From Arthrobacter sp. ISL-28 (GTDB lineage Bacteria; Actinomycetota; Actinomycetes; Actinomycetales; Micrococcaceae): 64,000 nucleotides of DNA. The stretch is from the NCBI RefSeq assembly GCF_018613875.1, contig NZ_JAGGPJ010000029.1, positions 61,388-125,387 of the forward strand, written 5' to 3'. Of this stretch, positions 17,116 through 25,080 are shown piece by piece. Position 1 is the first letter of the stretch, and each line of letters begins with the position of its first letter. Below the pieces are notes generated by a model, which was not told the DNA's origin, searched no databases, and was given only the letters and a program-made list of their open reading frames with translations. The translations under genes were made by a program, and so were the position numbers.

Positions 17116-19455
17116 TTATTGGTGCGGTGTGAACCGTACGAACATGGCTTTGAAGCCCGGGGTGTTGGATTCGCGCGCGACGTTTTCCTTGTGGACCAGG
17201 GCGTTGGCTTCGGGGAAGTACGCCGCGGCGCAGCCCTTCGCGGTGGGGTAGGCGACGAGCCGGAATTTCGCAGCGTGCCTGTCGACTCCCTGGAAGGTGC
17301 TGATCACGTCCACGAGGTCGCGGTCCCGGAAGCCCTGCTCGGCGAGGTCTTCGGGGTGGACCAGGATGACCCGGCGGCCGTCGGAAATGCCCCGGTACCG
17401 ATCATCCACGCCATAGAACGTGGTGTTGTACTGGTCGTGGCTGCGGATGGTCTGCAGCACCAGGTGGCCTTGGGGCGGGGTGAGGTACTCCAGCGGGGAC
17501 ACGGTGAACCGGCCGCGGCCGATGTCCGTGGCAAAGGAGCGGGTGTCGCGGGGCGGGTTGGGCAGCACGAAACCGTTCCTGGTCCGGACCCGGGTATTGA
17601 ACTCCTGGAACCCCGGGATGACCCGGGAGATGTGGTCCCGGATCACGTCGTAGTCCTCGGCCATCGCTTTCCAGTCCACCGGATGCTCAGGGCCGAAGGT
17701 GGCTTCGGCCATCCGCGCGATGATCACCGGCTCGGCGAGCAGGTGCTCGGAGACCGGCTGCAGCCTGCCCTGGGTGGAGTGCACCACGGACATCGAGTCC
17801 TCCACGGAGAGGAACTGGGCACCCTTGGGGTGCTTGTCGTCCTTGTCCGTGCGGCCCAGCGCGGGCAGGATCAGCGAAGTCCGGCCATGCACAATGTGGG
17901 ACCGGTTGGGCTTCGTGGACACATGCACCGTCAACCCGATCCGCTGCATCCCGGCTTCCAGGGCCTCGGTGTCCGAGCAGGCCAGGGAGAAGTTCCCGCC
18001 CATCGAGATGAACACGTCCACCTCGTCGCGCTCGAACGCCTCCATCGCCTCGACAGCGTCAACACCGTGTCCGCGCGGGGACACGATCCCGAACTCGGCA
18101 TCGAGGGCTTCCAGCAGCCATTCCTTGGGCTTCTCCCAGATCCCCATGGTCCGGTCGCCCTGCACATTCGAGTGGCCCCGCACCGGGCAGGCTCCGGCGC
18201 CGGGCTTGCCGAAATTGCCCTGCAGGAGCAGGACGTTGACCATTTCCTTGATCGTGTCCACTGAATGCGGCTGCTGCGTCACGCCCAGCGCCCAACAGAA
18301 AATGGTCGCCTTGGATGCCACCAGCATGGACGCCACGGACTCGATCTCGGCCCGGGACAGGCCGGTGGCCTGCTCGGTCTCCGCCCAGTCCAGCTCCCTG
18401 CGCGCCTCACGATAGGCGTCGAACCCGTCGGTCTGGGCGTCGATGAAGGAACGGTCGACGACGGATCCGGGGTTGCGGTCTTCCTCGGCGAGCAGCAGGT
18501 GGCCCAGTGCCTGGAACAAGGCCAGGTCCCCGCCGACCTTGATCTGCAGATACTCATCAGCCAGCGGCGTGCCCCCGCCGACCATACCGGACACGGTCTG
18601 AGGGTCCCGGAAGTTGAACAAACCGGCCTCCGGCAGCGGGTTCACCGCCACCACCTTGCCGCCCTTGTCCTTGCACTCCTTCAACGCCGAGAGCATCCGC
18701 GGATGATTCGTCCCCGGGTTCTGCCCCACCACAAGAATCAGCTCCGCGTCATGGATGTCATCCAAAGACACCGTGCCCTTGCCGATCCCGATCGTCGGAT
18801 TCAACGCCGACCCCGAGGACTCATGGCACATGTTCGAACAATCCGGCAGGTTGTTCGTGCCCAGCGACCGGGCGAACAACTGATACATAAACGCTGTCTC
18901 GTTCGCCGTCCGCCCGGACGTATAGAAGACACAACGGTCCGGGGAGGAAGCCCGGACATGCTCTCCGATCAGTTCGAACGCATCAGCCCAGGAAATCGGC
19001 GAATAATGCGTCTCCCCCTCCCGGATCACCACCGGCTCACTCAACCGGCCCTGGTTCCCCAACCAGTACTCCGTTTTCTCCGACAGTTCAGCGATGGAAT
19101 GCTGCGCCCAGAACTCGGCGCCGACTGTGCGCAGCGTGTTCTCCTCGGCCACAGCCTTCGCGCCGTTCTCGCAGAATTCGGCAACCTTGCGCTTCTTATC
19201 CGACTCCGGCCACGCACAGCCCGGGCAATCAAAACCACCGCGCTGGTTCAACCTCATCAGGGACTGTGCCGTCCGGGTCACCCCGGCCTGCGCCACCGCC
19301 CGCTCCAAAGCCACCATCACGGCCTTGACCCCGGCAGCCTCCGTCTTCGGCTTATGGACCGCCAGGTCGTCCTCATTGATGTCTGCTATCGGCGCCGGCT
19401 GCTTTCCAAACTTCATGGGTGTCCTAACTGCACGTGTTTTCGCCTGACTCGTCAC
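17116..19455 (-). CDS. FdhF/YdeP-family molybdopterin oxidoreductase (formate dehydrogenase-like)
   Basis: This 779-residue protein of the molybdopterin oxidoreductase superfamily is of the single-subunit FdhF/YdeP type annotated as formate dehydrogenase alpha. It would oxidise formate to CO2 with a bis-MGD molybdenum cofactor. An iron-sulfur CxxC pair is visible in DCPGCAWP (C77, C80) and a likely molybdenum ligand Cys in DCSNMCHESSG (C206 or C210). The C-terminal cofactor-binding domain has RSHDQYNTTFYG and RDLVDV. ATG at 19455 or the internal MKFGKQ are both possible starts. No FdhD or cofactor gene is adjacent. Its context next to the N-demethylation and Tgn-like genes fits disposal of formate. 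Confidence 0.78.
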   Translation of the reverse strand: MTSQAKTRAVRTPMKFGKQPAPIADINEDDLAVHKPKTEAAGVKAVMVALERAVAQAGVTRTAQSLMRLNQRGGFDCPGCAWPESDKKRKVAEFCENGAKAVAEENTLRTVGAEFWAQHSIAELSEKTEYWLGNQGRLSEPVVIREGETHYSPISWADAFELIGEHVRASSPDRCVFYTSGRTANETAFMYQLFARSLGTNNLPDCSNMCHESSGSALNPTIGIGKGTVSLDDIHDAELILVVGQNPGTNHPRMLSALKECKDKGGKVVAVNPLPEAGLFNFRDPQTVSGMVGGGTPLADEYLQIKVGGDLALFQALGHLLLAEEDRNPGSVVDRSFIDAQTDGFDAYREARRELDWAETEQATGLSRAEIESVASMLVASKATIFCWALGVTQQPHSVDTIKEMVNVLLLQGNFGKPGAGACPVRGHSNVQGDRTMGIWEKPKEWLLEALDAEFGIVSPRGHGVDAVEAMEAFERDEVDVFISMGGNFSLACSDTEALEAGMQRIGLTVHVSTKPNRSHIVHGRTSLILPALGRTDKDDKHPKGAQFLSVEDSMSVVHSTQGRLQPVSEHLLAEPVIIARMAEATFGPEHPVDWKAMAEDYDVIRDHISRVIPGFQEFNTRVRTRNGFVLPNPPRDTRSFATDIGRGRFTVSPLEYLTPPQGHLVLQTIRSHDQYNTTFYGVDDRYRGISDGRRVILVHPEDLAEQGFRDRDLVDVISTFQGVDRHAAKFRLVAYPTAKGCAAAYFPEANALVHKENVARESNTPGFKAMFVRFTPHQ

Positions 19456-19565
19456 TCGCTGGAGTGCAGACGGCCCACCGGCCCCGCATCGGCTGCGTGA
19501 TGATTGGGCCCGGTGGCTGCACCAATAATCGGGACTGAGGTACTAAACGAAATGACGGGAGAGAA

Positions 19566-20246
19566 TCAGGTGCTCTTCGACTCGGAGGTTGAATCGGTGG
19601 CGAGAGCCTCACGGGAGGAGGCAAAGACGTGATTCCTCATTGCGGATTCAGCGCCGAAGGGGTCCTTGTGCTCGATCATCTTCAGGACCGCGCGGTGTTC
19701 CTGGGTAGAGGCGGCAATCCTGCCCGGATGTTCTACCGTGCGGAGGACCAGCCGCTGATAAGCCAACTGGTTCATGAGGCGCTCATAGTGCTCGACAAGC
19801 TTGAAATTGTCCGAGCCTCGCACGATGGCCCAATGGAACTCATGCACCAGACGAGCATAAGCTTCCTTATCGCGGGACTGAGCCGCGGCCTCTGAATCGT
19901 CCAGGTTCCGGCGAAGAATTCCCAGCTCACGAACTTCCCCTCGCCGGGCCAGCAGCGACGCGGCCAAACCCTCAAGGGATTCCTTTAACTGGAAAAGCTC
20001 GATGATCTCCCTGCGCGTTGGTTCCCGGACGAAGCTTCCCACCTTGGGCCGGATCTCAACGAGGCCTTCGTGCTGCAACTGCTTGAGGGCTTCGCGCACC
20101 GGGGTCCGGCTAACGTCGAACTCCTGGGCAAGGTACGCCTCGGGAAGGTTGGCACCGGGGGGAAACTCGCCGCTCAGGACGAGGTTGCGGATCCGATCCA
20201 GCAGCGCGGCCTGGTCGCCTTTTTCTGGGCTGAGAAGATCTTGCAT
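19566..20246 (-). CDS. GntR/FCD-family regulator (copy 1)
   Basis: This 226-residue GntR regulator has an N-terminal winged helix (LLDRIRNLVLSGEFPPGANL...VSRTPVREALKQL, about 15-65) and an all-helical FCD ligand domain (about 85-215) with the metal-site pattern HEFHWAIV and HRAVL. It is closely similar along its whole length to the GntR protein at 26893-27582, including the shared stretch EGLVEIRPKVG, so the two are recent paralogues. It is divergent from the SnoaL-flavin reductase fusion. A perfect palindrome (20261-20270) 15 bases before its start is a probable operator for both directions. Confidence 0.85.
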   Translation of the reverse strand: MQDLLSPEKGDQAALLDRIRNLVLSGEFPPGANLPEAYLAQEFDVSRTPVREALKQLQHEGLVEIRPKVGSFVREPTRREIIELFQLKESLEGLAASLLARRGEVRELGILRRNLDDSEAAAQSRDKEAYARLVHEFHWAIVRGSDNFKLVEHYERLMNQLAYQRLVLRTVEHPGRIAASTQEHRAVLKMIEHKDPFGAESAMRNHVFASSREALATDSTSESKST

Positions 20247-20260
20247 GCAACAAGCCTACG

Positions 20261-20270
20261 TTGTATACAA
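20261..20270. promoter_or_regulatory. GntR-type operator palindrome
   Basis: The sequence ttgtatacaa is a perfect 10-base palindrome of the type bound by FadR-subfamily GntR regulators. It lies between the divergent GntR gene and the fusion gene at 20386. A related half site (ccatacaac) lies at the start of the BCCT gene near 26703, in front of the paralogous GntR gene. Confidence 0.6.
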
Positions 20271-20385
20271 GAGCACGTCAAAGGCAAAATGGGACTCATC
20301 GTCAAATCACAGTAATTCCTAGGGTTTTTGCGGTTTTGCCAAACCGTATTGACGTACACGTGTGAGCTGGCTTACCGTCGTTAGC

Positions 20386-21327
20386 ATGCAACAGACTTCT
20401 CAAAAACTTAAAACATCGGATTGGCTCGCTGCTTGGAACGATGGTGACCTGAGCGCGCTCGATAGCCTGATGGCCGACGATTACACCCGTACCAGCAAGG
20501 CGACCGGAGCTGTGGTGGACTTGGCCGGCCTCAAGGCGGAAATTGATGGCGTTCGGCAAGCCTTTCCCGATCTGCACACCACGATTGATGACGTCGTCGA
20601 AGGCGAAGACACCGTCGCCCTTTTTTGGACATCTGCTGGCACCCACAGCCACGAATACCTGGGGGTTCCGGCCACCGGTCTTACCGTGACCACACGCGGT
20701 TCGAACATCGTGTCGCTCCAGGACGGAAAGATCCTGAAGGAGTCAGTGACCTGGGACGGCAGCGAACTGCTTGCCGGCCTTGGAATTCTCCCCTTGCGGG
20801 GAATCGCGACACCCCAGATCCCCGAGACGCAGAGCGAAGGCGCTGAACCTGACATGGAGATCATGAAGGCGTTCAACCGGCAGTTCGTCACGGGCGTCAC
20901 TGTGGTGACCACTAAGGACGGCGATAAAGCCAGGGGCCTGGCCGTCAACGCATATTGCTCCGTGTCCCTTGAGCCTCCAATCGTCCTCGTTTGCGTCCAG
21001 AAAAGCTCAAGCACCTACCCTGCATTGTTCTCCTCCAGCCATCTCGGCATCAACATCCTCGGAGCATCACAGCGCTCCACGGTAGGCGTTTTCGCCTCGA
21101 AGTCTACGGATAAGTTCGCCGAGCTGGATTGGCATGAGGGACCAAACGGAAGTCCCCTTCTGGACGGTTCGGCAGCTTCCATCGAAGCCGAGATTCAGGA
21201 AAGGTTCCAGGCGAAGACCCATACCGTCTTCATCTGTCGAGTCCGGCACGCCGAAGTCGGCGATACGGCCCCGATGGTCTATAAGGCCGGTGGGTTCTAC
21301 GATGGCGCCGGCCTCGCCGAACTCTAA
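20386..21327 (+). CDS. SnoaL-like domain fused to a flavin reductase domain
   Basis: This 313-residue two-domain protein carries a SnoaL/NTF2-like cone domain at about residues 1-130 (AWNDGDLSALDSLMADDY; later DTVALFWTSAGTHSHEYLGV). About residues 160-310 are a flavin reductase-like domain that binds FMN (FNRQFVTGVTVVTTKDGDKA, SSSTYPALFSSSHLGINIL, TVFICRVRH). The same two domains occur as separate overlapping genes at 24107-25080, so this is a fused paralogue. The reductase domain could supply reduced flavin to the LLM monooxygenase. ATG at 20386 is used; a GTG at 20362 is possible. The ribosome site is weak. It is divergent from a GntR gene with an operator between. Confidence 0.8.
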   Translation: MQQTSQKLKTSDWLAAWNDGDLSALDSLMADDYTRTSKATGAVVDLAGLKAEIDGVRQAFPDLHTTIDDVVEGEDTVALFWTSAGTHSHEYLGVPATGLTVTTRGSNIVSLQDGKILKESVTWDGSELLAGLGILPLRGIATPQIPETQSEGAEPDMEIMKAFNRQFVTGVTVVTTKDGDKARGLAVNAYCSVSLEPPIVLVCVQKSSSTYPALFSSSHLGINILGASQRSTVGVFASKSTDKFAELDWHEGPNGSPLLDGSAASIEAEIQERFQAKTHTVFICRVRHAEVGDTAPMVYKAGGFYDGAGLAEL

Positions 21328-21335
21328 TCGCTGAG

Positions 21336-21539
21336 ATGAGTCAGCAGGGTCTACCCAGATGGGCAGTGCGACGGGTCAGTGCGCTGCCCCAGGTCGAACG
21401 TGAGGCTGGCAAGCCGAGGATCAGTTCAATGGAAGTCGTACGACGAACCGGCCTGAACGTACACTTGGCCCGTCGATGCCTGGCGCGTCTCAGCGTGCCC
21501 CCTCCTCACACGTCCGACACGACCGCCCGGGAATGCTAG
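21336..21539 (+). CDS. Doubtful small ORF with helix-turn-helix-like pattern
   Basis: A 67-residue frame begins 8 bases after the fusion gene. It contains LPRWAVRRVSALPQ and ISSMEVVRRTGLNVHLARRC, loosely like a winged-helix N-terminal segment such as that of Rex repressors. There is no clear ribosome site and the C-terminus is Pro/Thr-rich. It could be a remnant of a regulator or a chance frame. The rest of the gap to 21716 shows nothing else recognisable. Confidence 0.22.
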   Translation: MSQQGLPRWAVRRVSALPQVEREAGKPRISSMEVVRRTGLNVHLARRCLARLSVPPPHTSDTTAREC

Positions 21540-21716
21540 ACCGACGATCACAGAAGGAATTTGGCACCCCCGGCGGCTGATTCCACCACAGGGCAAAACT
21601 ATGGCCACATCCACCCACGGATGGGCGGCCCAGTGTTGTCGCCGCTACCACTCGCCCCCTTCAACCACCCCGGGTTCAACCCCTTTATGCCCCACATCGA
21701 CTAGAGAGGCAGTTAT

Positions 21717-23222
21717 ATGAGCATCACGGAACAGGCACCCGCGTCCACCGGTATTAAGGACAGGATCGCCGAGGTCCTGGAGAAGACCCCGAAAGGGCTG
21801 CTGATTAACGGGCAGTGGCGAGCGGCGTCCGACGGAGGCATGTTCGACGTCGAGAACCCGGCCACCGGTGAGATCATCGCGACGCTGGCTTCGGCGACCC
21901 GGCAGGACGCCCAAGCGGCGATGGATGCCGCCGCAAACGCGCAGGAGGCGTGGGCCCGAACCCCTGCCCGGAGCCGGTCACAGATCCTGCATAGCGCCTT
22001 CGACCTTGTTCAGGAGCGCAGGGACGACCTGGCGCTGCTTATGACCTTGGAGATGGGCAAGCCTTTCGCCGAGGCCCTGGGCGAGGTTAAGTACGGGGGT
22101 GAATTCCTGCGGTGGTTCTCCGAGGAGGCTGTGCGTGATTACGGTCGTTATGCGGACACCCCTGAGGGCAACCTGCGGATGCTGGTGTCCCGCAAGCCGG
22201 TGGGTCCGTGTCTGCTGATTACCCCGTGGAACTTCCCCCTGGCGATGGCCACCCGCAAGGTCGCTCCCGCAGTAGCTGCAGGGTGCACCATGATCCTCAA
22301 GCCGGCCCGGCTGACCCCGCTGACATCCCAGTACTTCGCCCAGATCATGATCGACGCGGGGATTCCGGCCGGCGTACTCAACCTGGTTCCTTCGGCGTCA
22401 GCTTCGGCGGTGTCAGAGCCCATCATGGCCGACCCGCGACTTCGCAAGGTCTCCTTCACCGGCTCCACCCCTGTGGGGAAACAGCTGATGCGGGCCGCCA
22501 CCGATAATGTGCTGCGCACCTCCATGGAGTTGGGCGGCAACGGACCCTTGATCGTCTTCGAGGATGCCGACGTCGATAAGGCCGTCGCCGGGGCGATGGC
22601 CGCGAAGATGCGCAACATGGGCGAGGCCTGCACCGCCGCCAACCGACTGATCGTCCATGAGTCAGTGGCCGACGAGTTCATCGAAAAGCTCGCCGCGAAG
22701 ATGGCCGCCCTCACTGTTGGCAACGGCGTCGAGGAGGGGGTGAACGTCGGTCCGATGGTAGAGGCCAAGGCGCGGGACTCCGTCGAGGAGCTCGTGAACG
22801 ACGCCGTGAAACGAGGCGCGAGGATCGTCGTCGGAGGTAGGCGAATCGACGGGCCCGGATACTTCTTCCAGCCCACGCTCCTGGCAAATGTTCCCGGCCA
22901 TGCACGAGTGGTACGCGAGGAGATCTTCGGCCCGGTCGCCCCAGTGATGACCTTCGCAGACGAGGACGAGGCCGTTCAGCTGGCCAACTCCACCGAGTAT
23001 GGGCTTGCCTCCTACGTGTTCACCGAGAACATCTCCCGCGGCCTGCGCATCGGCGACCGCATCGAGTTCGGGCTCATGGGCCTCAACGTCGGGGTAATCT
23101 CCAACGCTGCCGCCCCTTTCGGCGGCGTGAAGCAGTCCGGCTTGGGCCGCGAGGGCGGAGCCGAAGGCATCGCCGAATACACCACTACCCAGTACATCGG
23201 CGTCGAGCACCCCTGGGCCTGA
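21717..23222 (+). CDS. gabD: NAD(P)-dependent succinate-semialdehyde dehydrogenase
   Basis: This 501-residue aldehyde dehydrogenase has the catalytic Cys at 305 (GEACTAANR), the general base Glu at 271 (MELGGN), the cofactor loop FTGSTPVGK (about 247-256) and ITPWNFPLAMATRK, all typical of GabD-type succinate-semialdehyde dehydrogenases. It converts succinate semialdehyde to succinate for the TCA cycle. The ATG at 21717 has agagagg upstream. It is followed by a strong hairpin. Lying among the Tgn-like genes, it is the expected equivalent of TgnE, which removes the semialdehyde product of ring cleavage; a role in GABA catabolism is the alternative. Confidence 0.85.
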   Translation: MSITEQAPASTGIKDRIAEVLEKTPKGLLINGQWRAASDGGMFDVENPATGEIIATLASATRQDAQAAMDAAANAQEAWARTPARSRSQILHSAFDLVQERRDDLALLMTLEMGKPFAEALGEVKYGGEFLRWFSEEAVRDYGRYADTPEGNLRMLVSRKPVGPCLLITPWNFPLAMATRKVAPAVAAGCTMILKPARLTPLTSQYFAQIMIDAGIPAGVLNLVPSASASAVSEPIMADPRLRKVSFTGSTPVGKQLMRAATDNVLRTSMELGGNGPLIVFEDADVDKAVAGAMAAKMRNMGEACTAANRLIVHESVADEFIEKLAAKMAALTVGNGVEEGVNVGPMVEAKARDSVEELVNDAVKRGARIVVGGRRIDGPGYFFQPTLLANVPGHARVVREEIFGPVAPVMTFADEDEAVQLANSTEYGLASYVFTENISRGLRIGDRIEFGLMGLNVGVISNAAAPFGGVKQSGLGREGGAEGIAEYTTTQYIGVEHPWA

Positions 23223-23264
23223 CACAGGACCCTCACTCGCACGGGACGGGAATTAAGCCCGAAA

Positions 23265-23288
23265 CGGACCGGCCTTTGGGCCGGTCCG
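23265..23288 (+). terminator. Terminator after gabD
   Basis: Ten-base arms cggaccggcc and ggccggtccg close a tttg loop 42 bases after the gabD stop. The following cttcgtgttc is moderately T-rich. Confidence 0.6.
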
Positions 23289-23443
23289 CTTCGTGTTCCC
23301 CGGCAAAGGCAGCTAACAGCCCTGAGATGCAAAATCGACAGGGCGTGAGCAGACCGACGGTTATATAATTGGTCGCGCGTGAGGCGCTGGCGGACCGCGT
23401 CTGTGGCAGTCCGGCTGGAGCCGCGCTTAGCGCTCGATACTTG

Positions 23444-23880
23444 TCAGTGCAATCTTGGCTCCGGAACGACCAGCGACGATCGCCACACAGTGACGGGTGC
23501 GCTTTCAACAGGTTCAAGATGGACTTTGCCGCCCAATTCCACGACCTTTTTAAGGGCCTCATCAAGATTCCACGACCTTTTTAAGGGCCTCATCAAGATT
23601 CCGCGACCTTTGTAAGGGTGTCATCAAGATTATCGAGTTCGAAATAGAGGACGATGTCCCCTGTTTCAGCACGCCGATCACGGGTGCAAAACCGCGTTCA
23701 AGGTCGCAAATCCGCCCTCAACGTTCCTCGCCCGGAAACAGGTATGGAAGCCGGCGCTCGTCTCGAAACCAAAGACCCCCTCGTAAAAGGCCGCCGAGCG
23801 AGCAGGGTCCGTCGCTGCTGGTCTAAGAATGCGAGACCGACTTCCACATCCAGGGGTTTCCGTGTTCTGGGACCGGGATT
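23444..23880 (-). pseudogene. VOC/glyoxalase-family protein, broken by tandem duplication
   Basis: The minus strand carries TDPARSAAFYEGVFGFETSA, typical of the first beta-alpha-beta unit of vicinal oxygen chelate (glyoxalase/bleomycin resistance) proteins. In other frames it has LDEALKKVVELGGKVHLEPV ending ...VVPEPRLH at 23444, matching the second half. Between them a 31-base unit is repeated three times (23536-23628). Because 31 is not a multiple of three, each extra copy shifts the frame and introduces stops. A further frameshift lies near 23820. The original would be a small metal-dependent or metal-free VOC enzyme; the present form cannot be translated whole. Confidence 0.6.
23536..23628. 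repeat. Three tandem 31-base repeats
   Basis: Units start at 23536, 23567 and 23598. The first two are identical (attccacgacctttttaagg then gcctcatcaag) and the third differs at three positions. They lie inside the VOC remnant and appear to be duplicated coding sequence. With no spacers between units, this is not a CRISPR array. Confidence 0.85.
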
Positions 23881-24056
23881 GCGCTCTGACCGGAAGATCC
23901 GTCGGGACAGAGGGCGGAAACACGTTCTCCAGGCTGTGAACGCGGTTTTCTTCGGGCTTTCGTTTCGAAGCTGACAAAGGTTTACGGCCAATCTGGCATG
24001 GAGGAATCTGTCCGGGTGTCCGCGTTGGAGCGTTCGGGTCGCCTAGCAAAGACTAA

Positions 24057-24084
24057 GCCCGGGCAACCGACGGGTTGCCCGGGC
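24057..24084 (-). terminator. Terminator after the flavin reductase gene
   Basis: Twelve-base arms gcccgggcaacc and ggttgcccgggc with a 4-base loop lie about 25 bases beyond the stop of the minus-strand flavin reductase gene. On that strand the stem is followed by ttagtcttt. Confidence 0.65.
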
Positions 24085-24106
24085 GTAGTAACGGAGGGTC
24101 TGCGTA

Positions 24107-24622
24107 TTACGGCAGTTCGGTGAGGGCACCGCCATCGTAAAAGCGGGCTGCCCGATACACGATCGGCTCCTTCTCCCCCACTACAACGTGACGGACTCGG
24201 CCGATGAAGACTGTGTGGGTCTTGGCTTGGAACCGTTCACGGATTTCAGCCTCCAGGGATGCTGATGCTCCCTCGATCAGTGGCGAACCATGAGGAGCGG
24301 GAGTCCACACCACCTGAGCGAACTTGTCCTCTCCCTTTCCTGCGAAGATTCCCACGATGTCCTTCTGGTCATTCGCCATGATGTTGATACCCAAATGCGT
24401 GGCAGCGAAGAGGGAAGGGTGGGTCGATGAACTGTGCTGGACACAGACCATGACGACCGGTGGATCATAAGAGATGGAGGCGTAGGCGTTGACGCACAGC
24501 CCCCGTGGCTGGCCGCCATCCATGGTGGTGACGACAGTGACGCCGGTGACGAACTGCTTGTTGAAAGCACGGACGAGCGTCGGGTCAACGTCGGAGGTGG
24601 CGGGGGTGATTGTCTGGTTCAT
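24107..24622 (-). CDS. Flavin reductase component, TgnA-like
   Basis: This 171-residue protein of the flavin reductase-like (non-flavoprotein, FMN-split-barrel) family has the same blocks as the second domain of the fusion at 20386: FNKQFVTGVTVVTTMDGGQP, SSSTHPSLFAATHLGINIM and TVFIGRVRHVVVG. It would reduce FMN or FAD with NAD(P)H and pass it to a flavin-dependent monooxygenase. The only such enzyme in the window is the LLM protein at 31278. The ATG overlaps the stop of the SnoaL gene (ATGA), so the BCCT, SnoaL and reductase genes are translationally coupled. A hairpin terminator follows. It is a good candidate for TgnA. Confidence 0.82.
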   Translation of the reverse strand: MNQTITPATSDVDPTLVRAFNKQFVTGVTVVTTMDGGQPRGLCVNAYASISYDPPVVMVCVQHSSSTHPSLFAATHLGINIMANDQKDIVGIFAGKGEDKFAQVVWTPAPHGSPLIEGASASLEAEIRERFQAKTHTVFIGRVRHVVVGEKEPIVYRAARFYDGGALTELP

Positions 24623-25080
24623 TCGGACTCCAGTGAAATGATGCCGAGCGCGGAGAGGAGCTGCCGCGGATCCCAGGTGACGTTTTCTTCGACCAGGCTC
24701 CCATTGCGGAAAATGCAGTGGTTGGACCCGAACGTTTCGACGGAACGCCGGGTGGGCGGGACCCCAAGGAATTCATTCTGATGGGTACCGGTGCTGTGCC
24801 AGAAGATAGCCATCTGGTCACCCTCTTCGACGATTGCGTCGATTATGGTGGTCAGGTCCGGGAAAGCTGCGCGTGCGGACCTGATGGCCACGAGAAGCTC
24901 CGTAGCGGACTCGCTACGTCCCGACCCGGCCGAGCGGCGGCGGTATCCGGGGTCGAGCAGGGCTTCCAGGAGCGATGTATCTCCTTCGTTCCAGGCCGCT
25001 GCCCAGGCCCGGGTGACGGCTGCGGTCTTGGCGGAGAGGGTAATGGCCGTCGGTTCACCGCTGGTGGTCACCGTGCTCAT
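24619..25080 (-). CDS. SnoaL-like NTF2-fold protein
   Basis: This 153-residue SnoaL/NTF2-like protein contains AWAAAWNEGDTSLLEALLDP, TIIDAIVEEGDQMAIFWHST and HQNEFLGVPPTRRSVETFGS, all aligned with the first domain of the fusion at 20386. Members catalyse aldol-type cyclisation or isomerisation, or are of unknown function. Here it could assist a rearrangement of the ring-opened product, such as lactone formation (inference). Both ends overlap neighbours by 4 bases, its start with the BCCT stop and its stop with the flavin reductase start, which shows a tight operon. Confidence 0.75.
   Translation of the reverse strand: MSTVTTSGEPTAITLSAKTAAVTRAWAAAWNEGDTSLLEALLDPGYRRRSAGSGRSESATELLVAIRSARAAFPDLTTIIDAIVEEGDQMAIFWHSTGTHQNEFLGVPPTRRSVETFGSNHCIFRNGSLVEENVTWDPRQLLSALGIISLESE

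Noticed and set aside
17119..18264. Long plus-strand open frame opposite the formate dehydrogenase gene
   Set aside because: It lies entirely antisense to a well-conserved molybdopterin enzyme and has a His/Gln/Arg-rich composition typical of a shadow frame.
23536..23628. Tandem repeats as a CRISPR array
   Set aside because: The units are contiguous without spacers, lie in a former coding sequence, and no cas genes are present.
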